A DNA stretch of 64,000 nt from R-RK-3 sp963834945 (lineage in GTDB: Bacteria > Pseudomonadota > Alphaproteobacteria > Rhizobiales > Rhodomicrobiaceae): positions 186,001-250,000 of the forward strand of contig CAWIDT010000001.1 of assembly GCA_963834945.1 (NCBI GenBank). The letters run 5' to 3'. A model generated the notes under the pieces. The model saw only the letters and a program-made list of their open reading frames with translations, ran no database searches and was not told where the DNA came from. Every line of letters starts with the position of its first letter. Within the stretch, counting starts at the first letter, position 1. This document shows positions 42,028 through 50,008 of the stretch, in pieces. The position numbers were made by a program, and so were the translations under genes.

Positions 42028-43479
42028 TTAGCCGGTCGCGCCCGATGGCTGCGCGGTGGATGCGGGATCGGCGCCCGCGAGGCCGACATCGACCTTACGG
42101 GTCAGCTCCGCGCCGGCATCGCGGGGCAGACGCCAGAAGATCACCGCCGACATTGCCCCGATCAATCCGGCCACGAGGAAGGCGACGCCGAAGTCATTCA
42201 CAACTATGGCGTTGTTGCCTCGCAGAAGCTGGTTCGCCTCCAACGTCAGTGCCGCTATCGCCACGCCGAGCGACAAGGAGAGCTGATGCGCAGCGCTGGC
42301 GAAGCTGGTGGCCTGGCTCATCAGTGGCGGCGGAATATCGGCATAGACCAGCGTGTTCACCGCGCTGAATTGCAGCGAACGGAAGAAGCCCGCGACCAGC
42401 AGCACCCCTATAATGATGGCGTGCGGGGTCGCCGCCGTAAACAGGGCAAATCCGAAGATGAAGAGGGAACTGGCCAGCGCGTTGGCGATCAGCACGCCGC
42501 GAAACCCGAAATATTTGATGATCGGCGCGGCGGTGAACTTCATCAGGAAGGCGCCGATCGCAGCGACAAAGGTGAGCAACCCCGAAGCGAACGCCGTCAG
42601 CCCGAAGCCCACCTGGAACAGCAGCGGCAAAAGGAACGGCGTCGCCCCAGCCCCGATGCGGAACAGGGCGCCGCCGAACACGCTGGCGCGAAAGGTGGGG
42701 ATCCGTATCAGGCCGAGATTGAGCAGCGGATGGGAGACGCGGGCGGCGTGCCGCGCATAGAGCCAGCAGAAGAGGCCGCCCGACCCGATCATCGCCAGCG
42801 CCAGCGGAAACGGCACCAGGCCCTGGCCGATCACTGCCAGCCCGAATACGAAGCCAGACAGGCCGGTGCCGAGCAGCAACAGCCCGGTGATGTCGAGCGG
42901 TGGCGGGCTCTCCTCGCGGATGTCGTCGATATAGCGGGTGACCAGCACGATACCGAGCAGCCCGATCGGGATGTTGATGTAGAAGATCCAGCGCCAGCTG
43001 AAATAGGTGGTGATGAAGCCGCCCAGCGGCGGGCCGGCGATCGGCCCGACGATCGCCGGAATGGTGAACCAGGAGAGCGCCGACACCAGCTCGGCTTTCG
43101 GCACGGTGCGCAGAATGACCAGCCGGCCGACGGGTACCATCATCGCCCCGCCCAGCCCCTGAATGATCCGGGCGAAAACGAAGCCGGTCAGCGTCGTGGC
43201 AAAACCGCAAAATGCCGACCCCAGCATGAATATGGCGAGTGCTATCCGGAAGATGCGCTTTGCCCCGAAGCGGTCGGCCATCCAGCCGCTGACGGGAATA
43301 AAAACGGCGAGTGACAGAAGGTAACTGGTCAGCGCCAGTTTCAGCGCAATGGGGTCTTCCCCCATGTCACGGGCGATGACCGGCAAAGAGGTCGCCAGCA
43401 CCGTCGCGTCTAGATTCTCCATGAACAGCGCGCAGGCGACGATGACGGGAACGAGAATGCGGGAAGGAAGGGCGCTCAA
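42028..43479 (-). CDS. DHA2-family MFS multidrug transporter
   Basis: A protein of about 483 residues with about 14 helices. After a very short leader it has LVPVIVACALFMENLDATVLATSLP, the DHA2 opening, then LTSYLLSLAVFIPVSGWMADRFGAK and RIIQGLGGAMMVPVGRL (motif C-like). I prefer a TTG start at 43479 with AGGA seven bases upstream; the ATG at 43626 would add 49 residues of arginine-rich sequence not seen in the family. No adaptor protein gene accompanies it. Confidence 0.87.
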   Translation of the reverse strand: MSALPSRILVPVIVACALFMENLDATVLATSLPVIARDMGEDPIALKLALTSYLLSLAVFIPVSGWMADRFGAKRIFRIALAIFMLGSAFCGFATTLTGFVFARIIQGLGGAMMVPVGRLVILRTVPKAELVSALSWFTIPAIVGPIAGPPLGGFITTYFSWRWIFYINIPIGLLGIVLVTRYIDDIREESPPPLDITGLLLLGTGLSGFVFGLAVIGQGLVPFPLALAMIGSGGLFCWLYARHAARVSHPLLNLGLIRIPTFRASVFGGALFRIGAGATPFLLPLLFQVGFGLTAFASGLLTFVAAIGAFLMKFTAAPIIKYFGFRGVLIANALASSLFIFGFALFTAATPHAIIIGVLLVAGFFRSLQFSAVNTLVYADIPPPLMSQATSFASAAHQLSLSLGVAIAALTLEANQLLRGNNAIVVNDFGVAFLVAGLIGAMSAVIFWRLPRDAGAELTRKVDVGLAGADPASTAQPSGATG

Positions 43480-43738
43480 AGGGGAGTCCTGCGGATGCGT
43501 CGGCCAAGACCAGCATATGTGGCCCGTGCGGCCGTGGCGGTCAACCCGCCGCCGGATATCACGGCGAAAGCGTCGCAAATCCGGTATTTTATCGATAATA
43601 TCGCGACGATCGAATGGATATGGCAAATTACGTAACCATCCGATACTAATGAATTCAAATTAAATTGGCGGGAAGAGAAAATATCCAGCCCGCGCACGGG
43701 TCGCGGTCGTCAGCGTCGGGTTAAGAGGGAGTGGGGGC

Positions 43739-45388
43739 ATGCATTATGTGACGGCTGGACAGTCGACCCGCCGGCCCGCGATCGTGTTTGTCAGTCCAGC
43801 CGAACATCGCAAGGTGGTGTTCGCTTCCTCGCTTGGCACGATATTCGAATGGTACGATTTCTATCTTTACGCGACGCTGGCACCTTTCTTTGCCTCACTG
43901 TTCTTCCCGCCCGGCAATGATACCGCCGCGCTGCTGTCAGCGCTCGCGACCTATGCCGCCGGCTTTCTGATCCGGCCGTTCGGCGCGATCTATTTCGGCC
44001 GTATCGGCGACCGACTTGGGCGGAAATACGCGTTTCTCATCACCATCGTGCTGATGGGAACTTCCACATTCGCGGTGGGGTTGCTGCCGACCTACGAACA
44101 AATCGGCTGGCTTGCCCCGCTGATGCTGGCGATATTGCGGCTTGCCCAGGGCTTCGCACTGGGCGGCGAATATGGGGGCGCGGCGACCTATGTGGCAGAG
44201 CACACGCCTCCGTCCGGGCGCGGGCTGGCGACCAGTTGGATCCAGACAACGGCGACGGTGGGTTTCCTGCTTTCGCTCATGGTCATCATCTTATGCCGCA
44301 GCGTCGTTCCCGCCGACGATTTCAAGGAGTGGGGCTGGCGCATTCCTTTCATCGTATCCATCGTTCTGCTGGTTTGTTCGGCCTATATCCGATTGCGGCT
44401 GCATGAATCGCCGCTCTACCAGCATATGAAAGATGCCGGCCAAATCTCGAAAGCTCCGATCTCTGAAAGCTTTTTCCGCTATCCGAACGGCTGGTATGTG
44501 CTTGTTGCGCTGCTGGGGGCCACGGCGGGACAAGGTGTCGTGTGGTATACGGGGCAATTCTACGCGCTGTTCTATCTTCAGATCACGCTGAAGGCTGATT
44601 ATGACGTCGCCTATCAGCTCATGATGATCAGTCTGATCATCAGTACGCCATTGTTCCTGCTGTTCGGCTGGCTGTCGGACAAGATCGGCAGAAAGCCGAT
44701 CATTCTGGCAGGTTGCCTGCTCGCCGCCCTGACGTATTTTTCGATCTTTTCGGCGCTGACCAAGGCGGTCAATCCCGCCCTTGCCGAGTTCCAGCAAAAC
44801 GTCAAAGTGACGTTGAATACCGACACTTCCACGTGTCATTTCCATTTGTTCGCCGGCCCTTGGTCGAAGTTTTCCGATTGCGACCGCGCCAAGGATTATC
44901 TGACCAAGCTCGGCCTGTCCTTCGATACCGCCGACCGGCCCGGTGGGCCCAGCAGCATCGCGGTCGGCGATCTGCCCGAGCAATCGACGGAGAACTGGGA
45001 GATCGAGGAGCGGAAGAACAACATCCTCCTGGCGCTGACGATCAAAGGTTATCCGCTCAAGGCCGATCTCGCGAAAATGAACAAGCCCAAGATCGTCTTG
45101 CTGCTGGTCTTGATGATGGTCTATGTCTGCATGGTGTATGGGCCGATGGCGGCTTTTCTCGTCGACATGTTCCCGGCGCGCATCCGCTACACCTCGCTGT
45201 CGCTGCCTTATCATATCGGCAACGGCTGGTTCGGCGGCATGCTGCCGCTGGTCGCGACGGCGATGGTCGCGGCGTCCGGCAACATCTATTACGGGCTTTG
45301 GTATCCGGTCTGCGTCGCGGCGATGACCTTTGTCGTCGGTCTGCTTTTCCTGCGCGACCGGCGCGCACAGGACGTCGTGCGCGGCTGA
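43739..45388 (+). CDS. MHS-family MFS transporter with large internal extra-membrane domain
   Basis: A 549-residue transporter of the metabolite:H+ symporter family (ShiA/ProP/KgtP relatives). It has FASSLGTIFEWYDFYLYATLAPF, the family signature, and GRIGDRLGRKYAF, RLAQGFALGGEYGGAATYV. An insertion of about 105 residues (about 342-448) between helices 8/9 and 9/10 contains two cysteines (TSTCHFHL and SDCDRAKDYL) and no hydrophobic stretch. This explains why it is about 100 residues longer than usual MHS members. The substrate is probably a carboxylate or osmolyte but is not determinable. Confidence 0.87.
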   Translation: MHYVTAGQSTRRPAIVFVSPAEHRKVVFASSLGTIFEWYDFYLYATLAPFFASLFFPPGNDTAALLSALATYAAGFLIRPFGAIYFGRIGDRLGRKYAFLITIVLMGTSTFAVGLLPTYEQIGWLAPLMLAILRLAQGFALGGEYGGAATYVAEHTPPSGRGLATSWIQTTATVGFLLSLMVIILCRSVVPADDFKEWGWRIPFIVSIVLLVCSAYIRLRLHESPLYQHMKDAGQISKAPISESFFRYPNGWYVLVALLGATAGQGVVWYTGQFYALFYLQITLKADYDVAYQLMMISLIISTPLFLLFGWLSDKIGRKPIILAGCLLAALTYFSIFSALTKAVNPALAEFQQNVKVTLNTDTSTCHFHLFAGPWSKFSDCDRAKDYLTKLGLSFDTADRPGGPSSIAVGDLPEQSTENWEIEERKNNILLALTIKGYPLKADLAKMNKPKIVLLLVLMMVYVCMVYGPMAAFLVDMFPARIRYTSLSLPYHIGNGWFGGMLPLVATAMVAASGNIYYGLWYPVCVAAMTFVVGLLFLRDRRAQDVVRG

Positions 45389-45419
45389 TAAGCCGCCTGT
45401 CCGACGGGGCTTGCTTGGC

Positions 45420-46061
45420 TCAGGCGCGCGTTCGCTTCGCCGGCTGGCGCATAGGGGCGCGCACTTGCACCAGTATGTCGTCCACTGACTGCCACACTTT
45501 CTGGTCGTCATCCGCCTGCAAATAATCCAGCACCAGCTTGGCGACGATCAAGCCGACCACGAACAGCACTACGAACGCGGCCGCGGCGCCCAGCGCAAGC
45601 ATGTTCAAATCGATCTGGTCGAGCGTGCCGGGAATCAGCAGCCAAAGGCACATTGCGAGTGCCGCCGGCGCGGTGGCGATCAGGCCGAATTTGGCGGTCT
45701 TGCCGATTCCGGCCTTGGTGCGGATATGCTCCATATTATGCGCAAGGCGCATTTCGGCGCCGGTCGTGTGATTTTCAAGATGGACGCAAAAGCCGTGCTC
45801 GGCGCCCTTGCGTGCGGCCCACACCGCGGTCGCTACATGCCCGTCGCGGAGGAGAAGGCTGCAATCGGTAAGGCTGACCTCAATGTCGCGCCCGTTGCGC
45901 TGGCGAAGATAGAATTTCTGCCGCTCCACCATCCGCGATGCGATACGCACCGCGCCTGCGTCAAACGCGTCGAAGGTCGCCTCCGGCCCGAAATCCGCTT
46001 CAGACCAGCTTTCAAGGCCCGCAATCATTCCTGTTGCAGCCCAAGCGTGATACTCGCCCAT
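45420..46061 (-). CDS. Hypothetical protein with two C-terminal membrane helices
   Basis: A 213-residue protein. The first 120 residues are soluble with a beta-rich layout (DIEVSLTDCSLLLRDGHVATAVWAARKG). Two helices follow (FGLIATAPAALAMCLWLLIPG and ALGAAAAFVVLFVVGLIVAKLVL), then a cytoplasmic tail. I do not recognise a family. It follows sspB on the same strand across about 240 bp without an obvious link. Confidence 0.55.
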   Translation of the reverse strand: MGEYHAWAATGMIAGLESWSEADFGPEATFDAFDAGAVRIASRMVERQKFYLRQRNGRDIEVSLTDCSLLLRDGHVATAVWAARKGAEHGFCVHLENHTTGAEMRLAHNMEHIRTKAGIGKTAKFGLIATAPAALAMCLWLLIPGTLDQIDLNMLALGAAAAFVVLFVVGLIVAKLVLDYLQADDDQKVWQSVDDILVQVRAPMRQPAKRTRA

Positions 46062-46299
46062 CCCTGCCCCTGTCTACAAAAGGGACACGCAGCAGCACCA
46101 AGCTATCGGCGCACACATATCCCTAGTAAATTGAATGCAATGAGCTGCTGGTGGAGTGATCCACTCTTGAAGCGCTTCCTCAACTCTTGGTTTGTTCTAG
46201 CATGTTTCCTCAGGCGATGCACCCGTTTCCGGCCAATTCATAGCCGAACGATGGACTGCCTATAATCGCGCCTGTCTGGATGCGGGATTTAACGACGCG

Positions 46300-46860
46300 C
46301 TATTTTTTTCGGAACAGGTCGAGTTCGACCACCTTGGCGGATTCCTGCTGCGGCTGTTCTTCCTGACGGATCGTCAGTTCGGGCTCCGCACCGCCGGTGG
46401 CGGCCGGCTCAATTCGCAACGCTGGACCGGGAAGGGCGGCCCGCTCCTCCACCGCCGTTTCCGTGTCAGGTTCTCCCGCCTCGTCGCCGGAGGTGCCTAC
46501 CGGCTTGAACAGGTTCGGATTGAATCCAAATTGAACGCTTGGATCAAAAAAGCTTTTGATTGCCGAAAATGGAATAACCAGACGTTCCGGCACGCTATTG
46601 AATGATAATTTCACCTCAAAGCGGTCGTCATAGACGAACAAATCCCAGAATTTATGCTGCAGCACGATCATCATCTCTTCGGGATATTGCGCCTTGAGCC
46701 GTTTCGAGAGGATCGTTCCCGCCGCCCCGGTATCGAAGGTGATGTAGAAATGATGGTCGCCGGGGAGCCCGCGTTTCTGCACGCGATTCAGTACGGTCCG
46801 GATTATGCCGCGCAGGGCCTCGCTGGCCAAGACATCGTAGCGGATCTTGTCCTCTGACAT
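46300..46860 (-). CDS. sspB: SspB-family ClpXP adaptor protein
   Basis: A 186-residue protein. The N-terminal 120 residues match alphaproteobacterial SspB: YDVLASEALRGIIRTVLNRV, FYITFDTGAAGTILSKRL, and RFEVKLSFNSVPERLVIPF, the groove that holds the ssrA tag. A proline/alanine-rich linker of about 60 residues ends in a basic tail (KVVELDLFRKK) that in this family docks on the ClpX zinc-binding domain. It lies immediately downstream of the tmRNA gene, whose tag it would deliver to ClpXP. Confidence 0.9.
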   Translation of the reverse strand: MSEDKIRYDVLASEALRGIIRTVLNRVQKRGLPGDHHFYITFDTGAAGTILSKRLKAQYPEEMMIVLQHKFWDLFVYDDRFEVKLSFNSVPERLVIPFSAIKSFFDPSVQFGFNPNLFKPVGTSGDEAGEPDTETAVEERAALPGPALRIEPAATGGAEPELTIRQEEQPQQESAKVVELDLFRKK

Positions 46861-46914
46861 TCAAACCGTCATCAAGATTGCTGCCGGATTTTGCCGATGG
46901 ACCGCTCCAACGGG

Positions 46915-47235
46915 TTGAGTGGAGGACTTCTGTTGCCCGGTGTCCTCCAAACCGCGCCTAGCCGCGCTGAACGTCTAGGACTTTAATTTGGCTTTCCGAA
47001 CCGCTTACGCGGCCAAGGCTGCCTCAGCATAGTTGTCGTTTGCAACTATTGAATTGGCCCGATGACGGCGGAACCATGCCGAGCGAAAACATACCCTTTA
47101 CGCCCTCGTCGATCCTAGTTCGCCCCCAGCAGAAACCCACACGCCCGCGCGGTGGGCTTATGGTGGAGGCGCCGGGTACCGCCCCCGGGTCCGAAAGGTT
47201 TATTCCGATAGCCATTTATCGCCATAGCCGGCAAG
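46915..47235 (-). ncRNA. ssrA: Two-piece (circularly permuted) tmRNA
   Basis: Alphaproteobacterial-type permuted tmRNA on the minus strand. The acceptor piece comes first, ending CGCCTCCACCA at 47161 with a T-arm-like region before it. After an intervening loop, the coding piece starts GGGGGCGAACTAGG near 47127. The tag reading frame at 47005-47043 encodes ANDNYAEAALAA then TAA. A final stem GGAGGAC/GTCCTCC lies at 46921-46948. Piece boundaries are approximate. It rescues stalled ribosomes and tags the unfinished protein for ClpXP. Confidence 0.92.
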
Positions 47236-47424
47236 CCAGCCCACTCAATATATGGGCATCGACCCTTAAAAAAAAGGCCGAATGTCTATTTTACGGGCTT
47301 TTACAATGCCATGTTCGCGCAGCACGCGGAAAGACATGCTGCGAGGCCTCGCGCGCCCGGAAAACGGCCTTGGAAACAAGAGGTTGCCCAAAGGGCGCGC
47401 GATCGAGGCGGCGAAAGGCGGCGC

Positions 47425-47760
47425 TTAATGCGCGGCCGCGGTTTTGGCCGCAGCTTTCGCGGGTGTCCAGCAGACGTCAGCCTTGGCCTGGCATGTATAT
47501 TCGTTGAAAACGATCGCATCGAGGAACAGTTCGCATGAGACGTCTTTCTTACCAGCCTTGTAGGTCTTTACACCCTTCTCCAGCGCCCATTTCTGAATGT
47601 ATTTGTCCAGCAGCGCTTCTGCGTCGCGCGAGGGACCATCCTTGCCATAATCGTTGACGGAGTAATAAAGCGTGGTGCATTCCTGCTTTGCTGACGCAGC
47701 GGACGGCAGCATCGCCACGACACAGGCGACGAGGAGGAGCCTCGTTGTGGACATCGACAT
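47425..47760 (-). CDS. Small secreted cysteine-containing protein, paralogue 1
   Basis: A 111-residue protein. The signal peptide covers residues 1-24 (TRLLLVACVVAMLPSAASA). The mature part has four cysteines (QECTTLYY, VSCELFL, YTCQAK, DVCWTP), probably two disulfides, and the phrase RDAEALLDKYIQKWALEKGV. It shares layout and several phrases with the next gene (about 47877). No named family is recognised. The start is the ATG at 47760, with GGGGATT upstream. Confidence 0.7.
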   Translation of the reverse strand: MSMSTTRLLLVACVVAMLPSAASAKQECTTLYYSVNDYGKDGPSRDAEALLDKYIQKWALEKGVKTYKAGKKDVSCELFLDAIVFNEYTCQAKADVCWTPAKAAAKTAAAH

Positions 47761-47876
47761 GGTAAATCCCCTGGAAAAAGCGTGAATCGACGCATCATCG
47801 CGCGGGTGCCGGGCGCGCGCTATGGCTTTGCAGCCACAAACCACGGCAATATAGCTTGCGATGCGATCAGCGGGGC

Positions 47877-48170
47877 TCAGCGGCAGACGACCGCTTCGGC
47901 GGTGCATTCGAACTCGTTCAGCCATCCGATATAGACCTCGCAGCCGACCTTGCGGTCTTTCGGCTTAGCCTTCAGGCCGGAGCGCTGCTCCCAGGTGGCG
48001 ATTTCCTTGTCGAGCGCCTTTTCCGCGTCGCCGCGGGTCGTCTGCTCGCCGAAACCGACAAATGCGCCCTTCAATGTCTTGCAATAGCCCGCCGCGCCGG
48101 CCGGATGCGCCAGGACAGATAAAACAGCCGCGGCGCACAGTACAGCAGCGGCCCGCTGAGAGATTCGCAT
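47877..48170 (-). CDS. Small secreted cysteine-containing protein, paralogue 2
   Basis: A 97-residue protein beginning MRISQRAAAVLCAAAVLSVL, a signal peptide ending near AGA. The mature part has cysteines at AGYCKTL, VGCEVYI, FECTAEA and VVCR, with DAEKALDKEIATWEQRSGL aligning to the paralogue at 47425. Same strand, 116 bp upstream of it, so tandem duplication is likely. Function unknown. Confidence 0.7.
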   Translation of the reverse strand: MRISQRAAAVLCAAAVLSVLAHPAGAAGYCKTLKGAFVGFGEQTTRGDAEKALDKEIATWEQRSGLKAKPKDRKVGCEVYIGWLNEFECTAEAVVCR

Positions 48171-48241
48171 TCTTGCCCCCCGACAAGGAAGAGGGACGCA
48201 AGACCGGCGGCTTTGCATCCCAGTGACATGAAAAATTGCTA

Positions 48242-48457
48242 TTATTCAGAGACTTGCAGATTGATCGCTTTCGGGCCCTTCCCGCGCGGATCGGGTTGAG
48301 TCTCGAATGAGACGCGCATCCCCTCGTCCAACATCGGCACGCCGGAGCGCTCCACCGCCGAAATATGAACGAAAACATCCTTGCCGCCTTCATCCGGCGT
48401 GATGAAGCCAAAACCCTTCGATTGATTGAAGAATTTGACCGTACCAGATTGACGCAT
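48242..48457 (-). CDS. Cold-shock family protein (CspA-like)
   Basis: A 71-residue nucleic-acid-binding protein. RNP1 is KGFGFITPD and RNP2 is VFVHISAVE, with MRQSGTVKFFNQSKGFGF at the start. It binds single-stranded RNA or DNA as a chaperone. The ATG at 48457 has GGAG upstream. Upstream lies a 427-bp gap that may hold its promoter and long leader. Confidence 0.93.
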   Translation of the reverse strand: MRQSGTVKFFNQSKGFGFITPDEGGKDVFVHISAVERSGVPMLDEGMRVSFETQPDPRGKGPKAINLQVSE

Positions 48458-48884
48458 GCGTATGCTCCATCTTTCCCCTACACTATCCCGGCGCGCCATA
48501 GGCCCGCCGGTGAGGCAGTCATTCAGATGTCGGGGAAAACCAGAACAGGCTTATCTCGTGGCAGCCGAGAACGAAGCACATCGTCAGCTATTTCCACCGG
48601 GTCCGACAGGCCGCCCGATGCGCAGAAGTATGGGGGAATTGATAGGGGTCGGCAACAAAATTTAGCCGACCGCATGCGACCGGCGCCGGAACGTATACAC
48701 GTTCAGCGTTCGTGTCGATCGCTTCGTCTTCGGCGCCGCGCCCGGCCCCCAAATTTCTGCGCAGCGCCGGCGGACTTACGCCGGCAGCGGCGGTTCTGTT
48801 CGCAACAAACCTTGTCCGCAACACATGCAATTCTGCAGGACGGGCTTGGATAGCCAGAGTCCGACCGGCACCGGCTGCCCGGAA
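48458..48884. other. Intergenic stretch upstream of cold-shock gene
   Basis: About 430 bases between the cold-shock gene and tRNA-Lys. It presumably holds the promoter and leader of the cold-shock gene (minus strand). Short open frames are present but have no family resemblance or good ribosome-binding sites. I see no other feature here. Confidence 0.4.
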
Positions 48885-49174
48885 TGGTGAGCGCGCTGGG
48901 ACTCGAACCCAGGGCCTACTGATTAACGTACCACCACGGCTTTCGCCGCCCCGTGAGGGTTCGTGGTCTGGACCTTCCCTTCACCGTATTCCGAGAGGCG
49001 GAACGTAGGCGGGTGCCGTCAGGCCTCTACACCTTCCCCGGAGGGGGCTTGGCTCGGGATTGCCGTCGCCGCGACGCGGACGGGTTCCCCGACTTTGACA
49101 CCATCTCGTTCACGAGTTTCCCCGTGACGACTCCAAATCGAAGTCAGTTGCTCTACCGACTGAGCTACGCGCTC
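48885..49174 (-). tRNA. tRNA-Lys (anticodon UUU) interrupted by a group I intron
   Basis: Exon 1 (49141-49174, 34 nt) reads GAGCGCGTAGCTCAGTCGG through to the anticodon stem and CTT. Exon 2 (48885-48926, 42 nt) begins TTAATCAGT and ends CGCGCTCACCA. Joined, they give a perfect 76-nt cloverleaf: 7-bp acceptor stem GAGCGCG/CGCGCTC, D arm GCTC/GAGC, anticodon stem ACTGA/TCAGT with loop CTTTTAA (UUU, lysine), T arm CTGGG/CCCAG and encoded CCA. The break falls between U34 and U35, inside the anticodon. The gene cannot work without splicing. Confidence 0.93.
48927..49140 (-). ncRNA. Group I self-splicing intron (214 nt) in tRNA-Lys
   Basis: The intron contains the conserved group I core phrases in order: GATGGTGTCAAA, GAGCCAAGC (P4/J region), GTGTAGAG, CTGACGGCACCC (P7 with the guanosine site), ACGGTGAAGG and AAGGTCCAGA, closely parallel to the Azoarcus tRNA-Ile intron. 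P1 forms between exon UGACUU and internal guide GAGUCG with the required U-G pair at the 5' splice site; P10 forms between GAUU and exon AAUC. P2 (CACGGG-GAAA-CUCGUG) and P9 (CGGC-GAAA-GCCG) have GAAA loops. It ends with the expected terminal G. No homing endonuclease is encoded. Confidence 0.92.
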
Positions 49175-49385
49175 TCACCTGGCATCTTCAGCGCATGCCG
49201 GAACTGAGCACGACACGGGTGACCGCGCGTGCTCTCGCGGCAGACAATATGGTTCCGGGCAGGTGGCGTCAATAGCGTGGTGGCGCGGGACGCTTGGCCA
49301 GGTCGCCCCCTGATCGGAGACGGCGTGTGCTCGGGGCAAAATTGTGTTAAGATTGGGGCGGGCGGATCTGTCTATGGAGGCTTGG

Positions 49386-49622
49386 ATGCAGATCGAAGCA
49401 GAGGCGGGGCACTATAAGGTGCTGGCGAAAGTGTGCGGTTCGTACGGGTGCGGCTGTCCGACCGTTCTGGAAGGCCATACCCCCGAGGATCTCGTAATCG
49501 TCGGCAAGCTCGATGCCAATGTGCTGAACAGCGCCGCTGTCCTGAAGCATACTGGCGTAGGCGAGATTGCGGTGGTGATTCCCAAAAGCCTGCTCATCGA
49601 AGCGGCGCGGGCGCTCCTGTAG
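49386..49622 (+). CDS. Small conserved protein with CGSYGCGCP motif
   Basis: A 78-residue soluble protein. It has CGSYGCGCPTVLEGHTPEDL near residues 17-36, three cysteines in a tight loop that could bind metal or an iron-sulfur cluster, then two beta-alpha units (VLKHTGVGEIAVVIP). I choose the ATG at 49386 because GGAGGCTTGG lies directly upstream; an earlier ATG at 49344 gives a poor leader. Function unknown. Followed by an intrinsic terminator. Confidence 0.65.
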   Translation: MQIEAEAGHYKVLAKVCGSYGCGCPTVLEGHTPEDLVIVGKLDANVLNSAAVLKHTGVGEIAVVIPKSLLIEAARALL

Positions 49623-49646
49623 CGGCGATCGGCCGGGCGCCTGAAT

Positions 49647-49670
49647 GCCGCCTCCGGGCGGCTTTCCTTT
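49647..49670 (+). terminator. Rho-independent terminator after the CGSYGCGCP gene
   Basis: GCCGCC (49647-49652), TCCG loop, GGCGGC (49657-49662), then TTTCCTTT. Stem is GC-rich and perfect, and it lies 25 bp after the stop. Confidence 0.75.
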
Positions 49671-50008
49671 GACATCGGCGAGACAAGAACCGGCATGGCT
49701 GCTTCGATCGGCGGGCGCAGGAACACTTTGTTTTTGAGGGTGGCCGTCCGGTAACATGGTTACACGCGCCGGCAAACCTCTGCAAAACCACGAAGCTTTC
49801 GGAACCCTCACCTCCGTAAACGACCTTATATGCGCTCCATTGCCCGGCCGCAACCCAGGGTGGGTGGACATCGCTGCGTTTCCATCCTTATCTGGCAGTC
49901 CAGGGGCGGGAGAAACGGGACGGCAGCATGTCTTGGGGGTGCAGATCGGGGCATTCTAGCGCGCAAATCTTGCGAGCCGCGCAGGCCGGCAATGCAAGTT
50001 GCAGAGCG
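49671..50008. other. Intergenic stretch before the autotransporter gene
   Basis: About 340 bases. It presumably carries the promoter of the autotransporter-like gene. I see no RNA gene, repeat or credible small gene in it. Confidence 0.4.

Noticed and set aside
41977..43314. Open frame of 445 codons antisense to the DHA2 transporter
   Set aside because: Rich in Arg, Gln and Asp as expected from reverse-reading membrane-protein codons; no family resemblance.
44291..45511. Open frame of 406 codons antisense to the MHS transporter
   Set aside because: Shadow of the transporter; no ribosome-binding site and no motif.
48588..48830. 80-codon frame upstream of the cold-shock gene
   Set aside because: No ribosome-binding site, arginine-rich composition typical of a random GC-rich frame.
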